Positions 22,697 to 30,386 of a stretch of DNA of 55,580 nucleotides are shown piece by piece (the stretch's first letter is position 1; the number at the start of each line of letters is the position of its first letter). The translations under genes and the position numbers were made by a program. This DNA comes from JAZDLR01 sp964540995. Its GTDB lineage: Bacteria > Patescibacteriota > Patescibacteriia > UBA1558 > 2-01-FULL-52-15. The notes under the pieces are model-generated. The model had not been told where the DNA came from and searched no databases. It saw nothing but the letters and a program-made list of their open reading frames with translations. The stretch spans positions 1 to 55,580 of the forward strand of contig CAZIOU010000006.1 of the NCBI GenBank assembly GCA_964540995.1, written 5' to 3'.

Positions 22697-23083
22697 ATGA
22701 GAAATAAAACCAAGAAAATATTGATTACCGAAGACGAGACACTACTTCGTAATGCCCTTAGCGAGAAGCTCCGTCTAGAAGGCTTCGAGGTCCTGACAGC
22801 CGAAAACGGGCAGAAAGGGCTAGATTTGGCCTTAGCCGAACACCCTGACTTAATCCTACTTGATATCATCATGCCGGTCATGGACGGCCTAACTATGCTT
22901 AAGAAGCTTCGTGAGGACGTCTGGGGCAAAGAAGCAGCGGTGATCCTACTAACCAACCTCTCGGCCAACGACCATGTCATGCCTGAGGTGATCGAGCAGC
23001 AGCCGGCCTTCTACCTAGTCAAGACAGATTGGACGCTGGATAAGGTGGTCGAGAAGATCAAAGAAACTCTAAAGATTGATTAA
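22697..23083 (+). CDS. Stand-alone response-regulator receiver domain
   Basis: 128 residues, a single REC domain: acidic pair EDE (KILITEDETLLRNAL), phospho-acceptor Asp in LILLDIIMPVMDG, switch Thr in ILLTNLSAND and Lys in YLVKTDWTLDK. No output domain. Expected to pass phosphate to or bind a partner; no histidine kinase gene lies nearby. A similar receiver C-terminus ends the window (55483-55580). No Shine-Dalgarno site; it has its own promoter and terminator. Confidence 0.92.
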   Translation: MRNKTKKILITEDETLLRNALSEKLRLEGFEVLTAENGQKGLDLALAEHPDLILLDIIMPVMDGLTMLKKLREDVWGKEAAVILLTNLSANDHVMPEVIEQQPAFYLVKTDWTLDKVVEKIKETLKID

Positions 23084-23086
23084 ATC

Positions 23087-23118
23087 AAAACTCCGACAGT
23101 GATCGGAGTTTTTCTATT
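23087..23118 (+). terminator. Intrinsic terminator of the receiver gene
   Basis: AAAACTCCGA-CAGTGA-TCGGAGTTTT followed by TCTATTT. It overlaps the last codons of the convergent gene at 23114. Confidence 0.85.
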
Positions 23119-23572
23119 TGAGCGGTAATGAGGAAGTTCCGACAATTAAGCTCTGAATCACCGGATTACCTCGGGTATCATTTAATAAGGTGTCTCTAGT
23201 ATCTAATCGGTGATTGCCGTCATCCGTGACAATCCCAGCTATCAGCGTCTGACCGATAATAGTAGGTGAAGTCAGCTTGATAACTACTGACTTGTAGCGA
23301 CCGGCTTCCAGATAATTACTAACACCAATAATATCACCTGGCCTATCTCCTAGATTGTTACGCACTACGACGAAACCAGCGAAAGGCAAGGTGGCATAGG
23401 TAATAGTGACAGTCTGTCCAGCGACCTGATCACCCACTTCCAGTCGGGCTCGTTTCAGCAATTCGGACTGGTCAGAAGAAATATACCACTGCGGGTATTG
23501 GTAGAGTATGAATAGTCCTGCCAGCACCACAAATCCCAAAATGGCGTAGAGGGTGGAGAAACGCTTTTTCAT
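23114..23572 (-). CDS. Membrane-anchored protein with DUF7282-like domain
   Basis: 152 residues from ATG 23572 (KKRFSTLYAILGFVVLAGLF). TATACT preceded by TGT (extended -10) lies 6 bases before this ATG, which supports the start and a leaderless message. After the TM helix comes a beta domain: VTITYATLPFAGFVVVRNNL, GDRPGDIIGVSNYLEAGRYK, LIAGIVTDDGNHRLDT. This resembles the DUF7282 domain of archaeal and CPR surface proteins. Likely external; function unknown. Confidence 0.7.
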   Translation of the reverse strand: MKKRFSTLYAILGFVVLAGLFILYQYPQWYISSDQSELLKRARLEVGDQVAGQTVTITYATLPFAGFVVVRNNLGDRPGDIIGVSNYLEAGRYKSVVIKLTSPTIIGQTLIAGIVTDDGNHRLDTRDTLLNDTRGNPVIQSLIVGTSSLPLK

Positions 23573-23592
23573 CAATTCAGTATAACATATTG

Positions 23593-23622
23593 TTGACAAA
23601 TCGCCTTATTATTAGGTATACT
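23593..23622 (+). promoter_or_regulatory. Strong promoter of the tRNA-Lys locus
   Basis: TTGACA (23593-23598), 18-bp spacer, TATACT (23617-23622). It is placed about 40 bases before the tRNA-Lys 5' fragment but about 175 bases before the intact tRNA. Confidence 0.8.
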
Positions 23623-23662
23623 TGCACTCGCATTTTGTCATGTGACATATTAGGTTAATCAC

Positions 23663-23676
23663 GTGGGTCGTTAGCT
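23663..23676 (+). pseudogene. tRNA-Lys 5' fragment
   Basis: GTGGGTCGTTAGCT, identical to the flank and first 12 bases of the intact tRNA-Lys at 23798. It then breaks off into palindromic sequence (CCTTCGCCAAGCTCAGGG region, 23686-23712). Confidence 0.6.
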
Positions 23677-23797
23677 TCCTCCTTCCCCTTCGCCAAGCTC
23701 AGGGTTCGGCGGACGGGCAGCCTTCCAGGCTTCGCTGGCGATTCAACCAGATTCGGTAGTTGGACATTAACAGACGTGTTTACGATAGTCATTCCGT

Positions 23798-23874
23798 GGG
23801 TCGTTAGCTCAGCCTGGTAGAGCAGTTGCCTTTTAAGCAAACGGTCGCAGGTTCGAATCCTGCACGACCCACCA
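23798..23874 (+). tRNA. tRNA-Lys (TTT) with encoded CCA
   Basis: Acceptor GGGTCGT/ACGACCC, D-arm GCTC/GAGC, anticodon loop CTTTTAA (anticodon TTT), T-arm CGCAGG/CCTGC with TTCGAAT loop, discriminator A and encoded CCA. A palindromic repeat begins at the last base. Confidence 0.95.
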
Positions 23875-23909
23875 TCGAGCTTCTTGTCCGCCTCTGGTGG
23901 AAGCTCGAT
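23874..23909. repeat. Palindromic repeat abutting tRNA-Lys
   Basis: ATCGAGCTT-cttg-TCCGCC-TCT-GGTGGA-AGCTCGAT: an outer GAGCTT/AAGCTC stem enclosing the TCCGCC core found at 2398-2430 and 11494-11552. Confidence 0.75.
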
Positions 23910-23958
23910 AATTCAAATAAGCAGGATGAGAAGCCTGTCCTGAGCGAGAGCGAAGCGG

Positions 23959-23972
23959 GCACGACCCACCAT
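23959..23972 (+). pseudogene. tRNA-Lys 3' fragment
   Basis: GCACGACCCACCAT repeats the 3' acceptor strand and CCA of the intact tRNA-Lys plus one flanking base. It follows palindromic GTCCTGAGCGAGAGCGAAGC sequence. Confidence 0.6.
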
Positions 23973-23983
23973 ATCCGTCTTTA

Positions 23984-24014
23984 TTGGGCGGTTTTTTTGT
24001 TCACAAACTGCCCA
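23984..24014 (+). terminator. Possible tRNA-Lys terminator
   Basis: GGGCGGTTT...AAACTGCCC with T-rich loop sequence between 23984 and 24014; the tail after the stem is not T-rich, so this is tentative. Confidence 0.35.
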
Positions 24015-24036
24015 TAAACAGGGCACAAATACAGAC

Positions 24037-24065
24037 TTGATAAAGCCCTCATCACAGAGTAAAAT
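24037..24065 (+). promoter_or_regulatory. Promoter of dnaB
   Basis: TTGATA (24037-24042), 17-bp spacer, TAAAAT (24060-24065). The ATG is only 9 bases after the -10, so a very short or no leader is expected. Confidence 0.7.
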
Positions 24066-24074
24066 GAGCCTACT

Positions 24075-25514
24075 ATGGCGACTAGAATACCACCTCATAA
24101 CCTTGATGCCGAGATCAGTCTCTTGGGAGCTCTACTGCTCGATAAAGAAGCTATCACCAAGGTTGCTGACCTCATAACCCCAGAGGACTTCTATAAAATG
24201 GGTCATGGTGACGTCTTTGCTGCCATGCTCGGCCTCTATGAACGCCGTGAGCCTATCGATGTCCTATCGCTTAGTAGTCAGCTCAAAGATGCTAACCTAC
24301 TAGACGCTATCGGTGGTATGGGCTTCTTGACGAGCTTGTCTGAAAGTGTCGCTACAGCCTCAAATGTGGTTCATTATGGCAATATCATTCAGAAGAAGGC
24401 TACACTGCGAAGATTGGAGCGCGCAGCAGCCGATATTTCCGAGTCCAGCTTCAACGAGCAAGAAGACGTCGATGTACTCCTCGATCAGGCTGAACAGAAA
24501 CTTTTCCACATCTCCCAACGCTACCTGAAGCAGAACTTCGTACCGATCAAGAGCATCTTGACCGAAACGTTCGATCGTATCGATGAATTACACAAAGAAG
24601 CTGGCAAGATCCGCGGACTACCGACTGGCTTCTCTGATCTGGACAATGTCTTGGCTGGCTTCCAGAAATCCGATCTTATCATCTTGGCTGCTCGTCCTTC
24701 AGTCGGTAAGACTACGCTTGCCCTCGATATCCTGCGCAATGCAGCAGTCAAAAGCAAAGCCGCTGTTGGCGTCTTCAGCTTGGAAATGTCCAAGGAACAG
24801 CTGGTAGACAAATTGCTCTGCGCCCAGGCCGGTGTCGATCTGTGGAAGATGAGAACTGGTAAGCTGTCGGATCGTGAAGGTGATGACGACTTCCCTCGTA
24901 TCGGACAAGCAATGGGAGTACTATCCGAGGCCAAGATCTTCATCGACGACACCGCTTCTTCTAATGTGATGGAGATTAGGACCAAGGCCCGCCGACTTAA
25001 GCTGGAGCACGGACTCGATCTCCTGATTATCGACTACTTACAACTGATGGAAGCTCGTAGCACCGAAAGCCGTGTCCAAGAAGTGGCCGAGATTACCCGC
25101 GGTCTCAAATCAATCGCTCGTGAACTGCAGATCCCTGTACTAGCGCTATCACAGCTGTCTCGTGAAGTAGAAAAACGATCTCCCGCCATCCCGAAACTCT
25201 CTGACTTACGTGAATCCGGATCGATCGAGCAAGATGCTGACGTCGTCATGTTCATCTATCGTCGTGCCAAGGACAAAAGTCGTGATTGCCCTGAAGAAGA
25301 GCGACACATTGCTGAAGTCCATATCGAGAAACATCGTAATGGTCCGACTGGTATCATACGCATGTTCTTCGATGAGAATATTGTCTCCTTCCGCAACCTT
25401 GATCATGACACTTACCAGAGACCAGAGACACCAGTCACTGCTCCCCGCTATTTTGAAAGTCCGACTGACCTACCCTTCACCCCACCAGTCCCCCAACCGC
25501 ATTACAACTCATAG
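24075..25514 (+). CDS. dnaB: Replicative DNA helicase DnaB
   Basis: 479 residues. N-terminal domain (~1-105: PPHNLDAEISLLGALLLDKE) binds primase and forms the hexamer collar; the RecA-like ATPase has Walker A ARPSVGKTT (~205-213), Walker B LLIIDYLQLM, and downstream ALSQLSREVEKR and DLRESGSIEQDADVV. It unwinds DNA at the replication fork. No intein interrupts it, and the length is normal apart from a Pro-rich C-terminal tail. No Shine-Dalgarno site. It heads a likely transcript with ybaB and recR. Confidence 0.98.
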   Translation: MATRIPPHNLDAEISLLGALLLDKEAITKVADLITPEDFYKMGHGDVFAAMLGLYERREPIDVLSLSSQLKDANLLDAIGGMGFLTSLSESVATASNVVHYGNIIQKKATLRRLERAAADISESSFNEQEDVDVLLDQAEQKLFHISQRYLKQNFVPIKSILTETFDRIDELHKEAGKIRGLPTGFSDLDNVLAGFQKSDLIILAARPSVGKTTLALDILRNAAVKSKAAVGVFSLEMSKEQLVDKLLCAQAGVDLWKMRTGKLSDREGDDDFPRIGQAMGVLSEAKIFIDDTASSNVMEIRTKARRLKLEHGLDLLIIDYLQLMEARSTESRVQEVAEITRGLKSIARELQIPVLALSQLSREVEKRSPAIPKLSDLRESGSIEQDADVVMFIYRRAKDKSRDCPEEERHIAEVHIEKHRNGPTGIIRMFFDENIVSFRNLDHDTYQRPETPVTAPRYFESPTDLPFTPPVPQPHYNS

Positions 25515-25524
25515 ATTGCCCCCC

Positions 25525-25559
25525 CTAATAACTACTAACTAATCACTAATAACCTATTC
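25525..25559. repeat. Heptad repeat between dnaB and ybaB
   Basis: TAATAAC, TACTAAC, TAATCAC, TAATAAC, CTATTCC in 7-bp phase. Confidence 0.7.
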
Positions 25560-25561
25560 CC

Positions 25562-25861
25562 ATGGCCATGTTCAATAAACTCAAGCAGTTCAACGATCTC
25601 CGTAAACAAGCTAATTCACTGAAAAGTAAATTAGCCGAAGAAACCGTCACCATCGAAACCAGTGCTATCAAGCTGGTCATAGACGGCAATCAAGAAGTCA
25701 AAAGTGTAGATATCAACAAAGATTGGCTCCAGCCTGACAAGAAACAAGCCCTTGATAATGAAGTTCGCGACGCAATGAATAAAGGCGTCAAGAAAGTCCA
25801 ACAAGTCATGGCGACCAAAGTCCGTGAAATGGGTGGCTTGAATATCCCTGGAATGAATTAA
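25562..25861 (+). CDS. ybaB: YbaB/EbfC nucleoid-associated protein
   Basis: 99 residues; Met3 (25568) is an equally likely start. MFNKLKQFNDLRKQANSLKS is the usual N-terminal helix; SAIKLVIDGNQEVKSVDINK is the central beta strand pair and AMNKGVKKVQQVMATKVREM the C-terminal helix. Small DNA-binding dimer, classically encoded next to recR, as here. No Shine-Dalgarno site. Confidence 0.93.
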   Translation: MAMFNKLKQFNDLRKQANSLKSKLAEETVTIETSAIKLVIDGNQEVKSVDINKDWLQPDKKQALDNEVRDAMNKGVKKVQQVMATKVREMGGLNIPGMN

Positions 25862-25875
25862 TTGGCAGAGAAAAC

Positions 25876-25903
25876 GCTATCCGGGACCCGGGTAGCGGAC
25901 ACC
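25876..25903. repeat. Heptad-type inverted repeat at the recR start
   Basis: GCTATCCGGGACCC followed by GGGTAGCGGACACC, near-complementary arms, placed between the ybaB stop and the recR ATG at 25910. Confidence 0.7.
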
Positions 25904-25909
25904 CTCCCC

Positions 25910-26506
25910 ATGAACTACCTCCCCGACTTTGTACGAAAATTAGTTGACGACTTCGATCGCCTACCAGGCATCGGCCCTAAAACTGCCACGCGGCTGGCTT
26001 TCTTCGTATTGCAAGATCAGAAAATGGCCGAGCAGTTCGCCCTTGATCTATCTGAAGCCAGCGGTAAAACCATCTTCTGCCTCCAGTGCCAGAACCTTGC
26101 TGACCAAACCCTCTGCTCGATCTGTCGCGATCCCAATCGCAACCAGAAACAGATCTGTATCGTAGCTCATAGTCAGGATCTAGAAGCGGTAGAACGAGTG
26201 CAAAACTACCGTGGTACTTATCATATTCTCCACGGCGTACTGAATCCCCTCGAAGGCATCACACCTGAGGCACTCAAAGTAACAGAGCTGATGCAACGAA
26301 TCAAAGATCACGCTACTGACGAAGTTATCCTAGCCCTTGATCCCACGATTGAGGGTGAGGCCACGGCTCTCTATCTAGCCAAGATACTCCGCCCAACTGG
26401 GGTCAAGATTACCAAACCAGCTCGAGGTCTGCCGATGGGCAGTAATATCGAATATACCGATGAAGTGACCTTATCGTCAGCTCTGGAGAACCGGAAGGAA
26501 GTTTAA
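25910..26506 (+). CDS. recR: Recombination mediator RecR
   Basis: 198 residues from ATG 25910 (NYLPDFVRKLVDDFDRLPGI). The open frame extends 16 codons further, but those codons are repeat sequence with a TTG start, so the ATG is preferred. HhH motif LPGIGPKTATRLAF (~17-30), zinc finger CLQCQNLADQTLCSIC (~58-73), Toprim domain ICIVAHSQDLEAVERVQNYR and LALDPTIEGEATALYLAKIL. It loads RecA with RecO during gap repair. Standard length. Confidence 0.96.
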   Translation: MNYLPDFVRKLVDDFDRLPGIGPKTATRLAFFVLQDQKMAEQFALDLSEASGKTIFCLQCQNLADQTLCSICRDPNRNQKQICIVAHSQDLEAVERVQNYRGTYHILHGVLNPLEGITPEALKVTELMQRIKDHATDEVILALDPTIEGEATALYLAKILRPTGVKITKPARGLPMGSNIEYTDEVTLSSALENRKEV

Positions 26507-26510
26507 GAGA

Positions 26511-26583
26511 GTATAAAGTATTAGGTATGAGGTATAATGTATAATTGATTTCTACTTCATACCTAATACTTTCTACATTATAC
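26511..26583. repeat. AT-rich heptad inverted repeat after recR
   Basis: Left arm AGTATAA, AGTATTA, GGTATGA, GGTATAA, TGTATAA; right arm TTCATAC, CTAATAC, TTTCTAC, ATTATAC. The arms are near-complementary. Confidence 0.85.
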
Positions 26584-26585
26584 AA

Positions 26586-26615
26586 AAAACAGCCGCCTCA
26601 ACGGTCTGTTTTAAT
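26586..26615. terminator. Terminator between recR and rplU
   Basis: AAAACAG-CCG-loop-CGG-T-CTGTTTT; six T on the minus side (end of rplU) and TTAATTT on the plus side (end of recR). Convergent genes share it. Confidence 0.75.
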
Positions 26616-26648
26616 TTCTATAAATCTCTTAACTACTACCCTACCAAA

Positions 26649-26963
26649 CTACAAGCTAATCTTACTAATCTTCACTTCCGTAAAGTGTTGACGGTGACCA
26701 CGAGTTCTCTTGTAGCGGGTCTTGGCATGATATTTACCAACGATGACTTTCTTAGCCTTCGCATCACGGATCAATTCGGCTTCTACTGTAGCTCCCTTAA
26801 TGAAGGGCTTGCCTACCGTTACGGTCTCGCCATCTACGATCAACAATACTTCAGGGAATACCATTTTCTTGGCTCCTTCTTCATGCTCTAATTTCTCCAC
26901 ACGTAAAGACTGGCCTGCTTGGACCACGTACTGCTTTCCGCCTGTTTTGATAACTGCAAACAT
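26649..26963 (-). CDS. rplU: Ribosomal protein L21
   Basis: 104 residues. FAVIKTGGKQYVVQAGQSLR is the L21 start; VGKPFIKGATVEAELI and the C-terminal HAKTRYKRTRGHRQHFTEVK bind 23S rRNA. Normal length. Its usual partner rpmA (L27) is not next to it here. No Shine-Dalgarno site. Confidence 0.97.
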   Translation of the reverse strand: MFAVIKTGGKQYVVQAGQSLRVEKLEHEEGAKKMVFPEVLLIVDGETVTVGKPFIKGATVEAELIRDAKAKKVIVGKYHAKTRYKRTRGHRQHFTEVKISKISL

Positions 26964-27040
26964 ATAGAATAGCGTTAATTACTCGGCTACTTTACGCTAA
27001 AAATTACCCCCTGTCAATAGCTAGTATGTCAAGCCAAATA

Positions 27041-27496
27041 TCACTTAAAACTGACAGAATCCCCTATTTTGACGCTATATCGATCAGCAAACCCACTCCT
27101 CACCTCTAGAACCGTATCAATCGGTTCCCGAGAAGAATAGAGCGGTAGATTGTCCTGATGTTGTAGGTCAGTAGGGGCCGGCACCTGACGGGTAATATCA
27201 GCTACTAGATTATCCCGTAGCCAGATAATGTCGATCGGCATAATCATGTCTTTCATCCAGAATTGATATTGTCCGCGCGCCGGAAAGATAAACAACATCC
27301 CTTCGTCCCATTCCAAACTAGGTACCCCGGATAATCCGCGTGCCAAATCTTCCGGACCACTGACCGATGTTACCCTCACTACTTGATTGCCAATATGGAC
27401 AGCATGGATACTACTTGTGCGTGATTGCCAGTAACCGTAGGCTCCGATTACTAGCAGTAGTAAAACAATACCGATTTTAAGTACTCTCTTTTTCAT
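27041..27496 (-). CDS. DUF192 exported protein
   Basis: 151 residues from ATG 27496 (an in-frame ATG at 27505 is also possible). N-terminal TM or signal helix (VLKIGIVLLLLVIGAYGYWQ), then the DUF192 beta barrel: VTSVSGPEDLARGLSGVPSL, EGMLFIFPARGQYQFWMKDM, MIMPIDIIWLRDNLVADITR, DTVLEVRSGFADRYSVKIGD. This is the complete COG1430 pattern. Function unknown; extracytoplasmic. It overlaps the end of the upstream transferase gene by 20 bases. Confidence 0.9.
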   Translation of the reverse strand: MKKRVLKIGIVLLLLVIGAYGYWQSRTSSIHAVHIGNQVVRVTSVSGPEDLARGLSGVPSLEWDEGMLFIFPARGQYQFWMKDMIMPIDIIWLRDNLVADITRQVPAPTDLQHQDNLPLYSSREPIDTVLEVRSGFADRYSVKIGDSVSFK

Positions 27497-28538
27497 GATG
27501 AACAAGATAGATAACCAAGCTAATCATTAAAATAAGAAGTAAAGCCAAGGCTAGAACTTTACCTTTGGTTGTCGTGAAGAAAGAAACAGCACCAAATAGT
27601 AGAGCCACCACTGACAGCGTTATCACCACCCGTTGCTGACTCCAGCCAAGAGCTAGTAAACGAAAATGAAGGTGGCCGGCGTCGCCGAGCATAATATTTT
27701 TCCGTAAGAACAATCTGCGAGCGATCACCCAAACTACGTCTAACATAGGGATACCCATCACCAAGAGAGCGGTAGCGATCTTACCACCGGTAACAATAGC
27801 CAGAAAGCCCAAAGAGAATCCCAACCAAGTACTACCACTCTCGCCAAGGAATATTTTGGCTGGGTGCCAATTCCAGGTCAGAAATCCCACCAATGATCCG
27901 GCCATAATAATCGACATATATGAAGTCAGAGAATGCGGCGTATCCCAAAATAAACTAACGACGAAGATAACCAACATCGCGACTAAAGAAATCGAGCTAG
28001 CCAAGCCATCAAGTCCATCAAGCAACTTGGTCGTGTACATGGTAATCATCAGCCAGATGAACATCAAAATAGCAGTGATGCTAATCGCTCCACCAACCAA
28101 AGGCTCCCATCGCTCGAAATACAATAGCCCACCTAAGGGATTGGTAATAAAAGGCATCTGCAAGCCCGATGTCACCACAATGATAATAGCGGAGACAGGA
28201 AAAGCTAACGATTGATACCAATCCAGACGCCATCTGTCATCTAGGAACCCTCCCAACATAAGTACCGCTCCAGCAACGAAGAAACCAATCAGTAGTGTCA
28301 TACTAACCTTGGGATCATTGACTTTACCGATTAGAAACAAACCGCTGGTCATTAAGACAACAGTGACATAAAGTGCCCAGCCGCCGAGTAACGGGATTGG
28401 CTGCGTATGAATCTTGCGGCTGTCGGTCGGATAATCCAGAACCTTCCAAGCCAAGGCCAGACGACGCACGATCCAGGTCAAACCAAAGGCCACCATAGCC
28501 GAAACCAAAAATAACCCAGTGATATTAATCCACCACAT
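27477..28538 (-). CDS. MraY/WecA-family phospho-sugar transferase
   Basis: 353 residues from ATG 28538 (WWINITGLFLVSAMVAFGLT); earlier codons fall inside yqgF. About ten TM helices. PTDSRKIHTQPIPLLGGWAL, GFLDDRWRLDWYQS (the DD motif), TKLLDGLDGLASSISLVAML (catalytic Asp) and KNIMLGDAGHLHFRLLALGW (HLH motif) identify the WecA/TagO/RgpG branch, which moves a sugar-1-phosphate from a UDP-sugar to undecaprenyl phosphate. MraY itself usually has PMMGG, so a WecA-type role in cell-surface glycan is favoured. Confidence 0.88.
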   Translation of the reverse strand: MWWINITGLFLVSAMVAFGLTWIVRRLALAWKVLDYPTDSRKIHTQPIPLLGGWALYVTVVLMTSGLFLIGKVNDPKVSMTLLIGFFVAGAVLMLGGFLDDRWRLDWYQSLAFPVSAIIIVVTSGLQMPFITNPLGGLLYFERWEPLVGGAISITAILMFIWLMITMYTTKLLDGLDGLASSISLVAMLVIFVVSLFWDTPHSLTSYMSIIMAGSLVGFLTWNWHPAKIFLGESGSTWLGFSLGFLAIVTGGKIATALLVMGIPMLDVVWVIARRLFLRKNIMLGDAGHLHFRLLALGWSQQRVVITLSVVALLFGAVSFFTTTKGKVLALALLLILMISLVIYLVHHEKEST

Positions 28539-28911
28539 GAGAACGATCGATATAAGATTGTAAAATATGACCAGCTGATTTGTCATCTATCGGTCCAGTG
28601 ATACCAGCTCGATCAACTACTTTGGAGGTCCAGCGTTCATCTTCGAGGATAATCTCACAGTCGATAGCAGCCTGAACCGCTTTGACGAAGACGTCGGTGA
28701 TCTTGGTGCGCTCGGTCACTTGGCCCTGCATGTTGAGTGGCCAGCCGATGACAATGGCAGTGATATGCTGCTCTCGAACAATGACTTTCAACTCCTCTAT
28801 GACACGCGTCTGCGAACTGTTGTCCAGAATTTTCCACGGCAAAGCCGGACCGCGCTCTTCTGACAACGCCAACCCAATCCGCTTATCTCCGTAATCAATC
28901 CCGAGAATCAT
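28525..28911 (-). CDS. yqgF: YqgF/RuvX pre-16S rRNA nuclease
   Basis: 128 residues. ILGIDYGDKRIGLALSEERG is the first RNase H-like strand with the catalytic Asp; ITAIVIGWPLNMQGQVTERT and ILEDERWTSK, DDKSAGHILQSYID follow the family order. In most members the third motif is DER-x-(T/S)-T; here it is DERWTSK. Processes the 5' end of 16S rRNA. It overlaps the next gene by 14 bases and follows map by one base. Confidence 0.93.
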   Translation of the reverse strand: MILGIDYGDKRIGLALSEERGPALPWKILDNSSQTRVIEELKVIVREQHITAIVIGWPLNMQGQVTERTKITDVFVKAVQAAIDCEIILEDERWTSKVVDRAGITGPIDDKSAGHILQSYIDRSHVVD

Positions 28912-28912
28912 A

Positions 28913-29656
28913 TTAAGTTAAGACACGACAACCATCTTGAGTAATAGCTACCGTATGTTCGAAATGGGCTGCTAGCGATCCATCGACTGTAATGACATCC
29001 CAGTGATTATCAGTTACATCGACTTTCCAACTACCGGCAGTGACCATCGGTTCGATGGCTATCACCATACCTTCGGTTAACATCACTCCTTGTCCTGGTT
29101 TACCATAATTGGGAACCGGAGGATCATCATGAACTCGTCGACCAACTCCATGTCCAGTGTAGTCTCGTACCACCGCGAATCCTTGTTGCTCAATGTAAGC
29201 TTGTACGACTGACCCTAGATCACCGGTGGTGATGCCGGCTTTGGCAGTCTTGATCGCCAATTCGAGAGCTTGGCGAGCGGTGGCTATCAATTTAGTGGCT
29301 TCAGAATTGATGGCACCTACCGGAACAGTAATAGCTGCATCAGTGAAAAATCCTTGATACTCGATACCACAATCTAAGGAAACAATATCACCTATTTGCA
29401 ATGGCTGATCGGTAGCAATTCCATGTACAACACAATCGTTAATCGAGACACAAAGTGCATTGGGATACGGCGGCTGTCCGTAACCTTTGAAGGCCGGCTT
29501 TGCACCAAGTTCAGTGATTAATCGTTCTGCGGCAGCGTTAAGCTCTGCACCAGTAACCCCTGGCTGCACTAAGGCCGCCACCGAATCTAAAATACGGCGC
29601 AACCTGGCGCCTCCTTGTGCTAATAATTCTATTTCCAGGGCAGAAAAGTGATTCAT
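28913..29656 (-). CDS. map: Methionine aminopeptidase, type I
   Basis: 247 residues. Metal ligands are visible in order: Asp in SLDCGIEYQG, Asp in GFFTDAAITV, His in DYTGHGVGRRVHDDPPVPNY, Glu in VIAIEPMVTAG and Glu in HFEHTVAITQDG. His in CVVHGIA is the usual substrate-site residue. Removes the initiator Met from nascent proteins. The start overlaps the adk stop by four bases (ATGA), implying coupled translation. Confidence 0.97.
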   Translation of the reverse strand: MNHFSALEIELLAQGGARLRRILDSVAALVQPGVTGAELNAAAERLITELGAKPAFKGYGQPPYPNALCVSINDCVVHGIATDQPLQIGDIVSLDCGIEYQGFFTDAAITVPVGAINSEATKLIATARQALELAIKTAKAGITTGDLGSVVQAYIEQQGFAVVRDYTGHGVGRRVHDDPPVPNYGKPGQGVMLTEGMVIAIEPMVTAGSWKVDVTDNHWDVITVDGSLAAHFEHTVAITQDGCRVLT

Positions 29657-30312
29657 AACTGACGTAAAAGTAACTCTAAATGATGAGCGATATGGTGAAT
29701 CTCCTGTTCGCCGTTGACGCGGATAATTTTACCCAATGACTCATAATAATCAATCACCTTCTCGGTCTCACTGTGATAAATACCCAGACGGCGACGGACT
29801 GCTTCTTCATGGTCATCTTCACGTCGGGTCAACGGTTCACCATCATAATCACAGATATCTTTGACCTTCGGTGGAAAGGTAATAGTGTTAAAAACATGAC
29901 CATGAGGACAATTGACTCGCGTAATGATACGACGGACTGCCTCCTGATCGCTAATTTCGAAAACTACAATACTGTCCAGTGGTTTGATCTTCTCTAGCTG
30001 TTCTGCTTGATCAATACTACGAGGGAAACCATCAAGAATAAAACCTTTGTCACTTCCGACCTGTTGCAAATGATTGACCAAGATATCGATGGTTAACTTC
30101 GTCGGTACCAGTGTCCCAGCCGTGGTAATGCGTCGAATTTCTTCGCCTTGAGGTGTCTGAGCTTGACCGGCTTCGCGCAACATAGCTCCCATGCCCAAAA
30201 CGGCATAGTGATGATTATCGGCTAGGAACTGAGCTTGCGTACCCTTACCCGAGCCTTGAGGGCCTAGGAAGGCTAATTTGAGGTCTAAACGTAGGTGTTT
30301 GGTTTCAGTCAT
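29653..30312 (-). CDS. adk: Adenylate kinase
   Basis: 219 residues. P-loop GPQGSGKGTQ (~17-26), AMP-site helix and GTLVPTKL, GFILDGFPRSIDQAEQL, then a LID region with VNCPHGHVFNT and DICDYDGEPLTRREDDHEEA. The LID has Cys and His at positions where zinc LIDs have Cys4, so a metal LID is possible. Interconverts ATP, AMP and ADP. It follows the secY block but is separated by an ORFan (30387-30662). Confidence 0.96.
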   Translation of the reverse strand: MTETKHLRLDLKLAFLGPQGSGKGTQAQFLADNHHYAVLGMGAMLREAGQAQTPQGEEIRRITTAGTLVPTKLTIDILVNHLQQVGSDKGFILDGFPRSIDQAEQLEKIKPLDSIVVFEISDQEAVRRIITRVNCPHGHVFNTITFPPKVKDICDYDGEPLTRREDDHEEAVRRRLGIYHSETEKVIDYYESLGKIIRVNGEQEIHHIAHHLELLLRQL

Positions 30313-30353
30313 AGAACGCTGGCATTATATAGTAAAGTAGCACTAAAAACAAG

Positions 30354-30382
30354 AAAAACGCCCTTCTCATCGAGAAGGGCGT
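30354..30382 (-). terminator. Intrinsic terminator of the 30387 ORFan
   Basis: Minus strand ACGCCCTTCTC-AT-GAGAAGGGCGT followed by TTTTC. It stands between the ORFan and adk. Confidence 0.9.
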
Positions 30383-30386
30383 AGGA

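Noticed and set aside
24075..25514. Possible intein in dnaB
   Set aside because: The length (479 residues) and continuity through the Walker motifs are normal; no splicing motifs.
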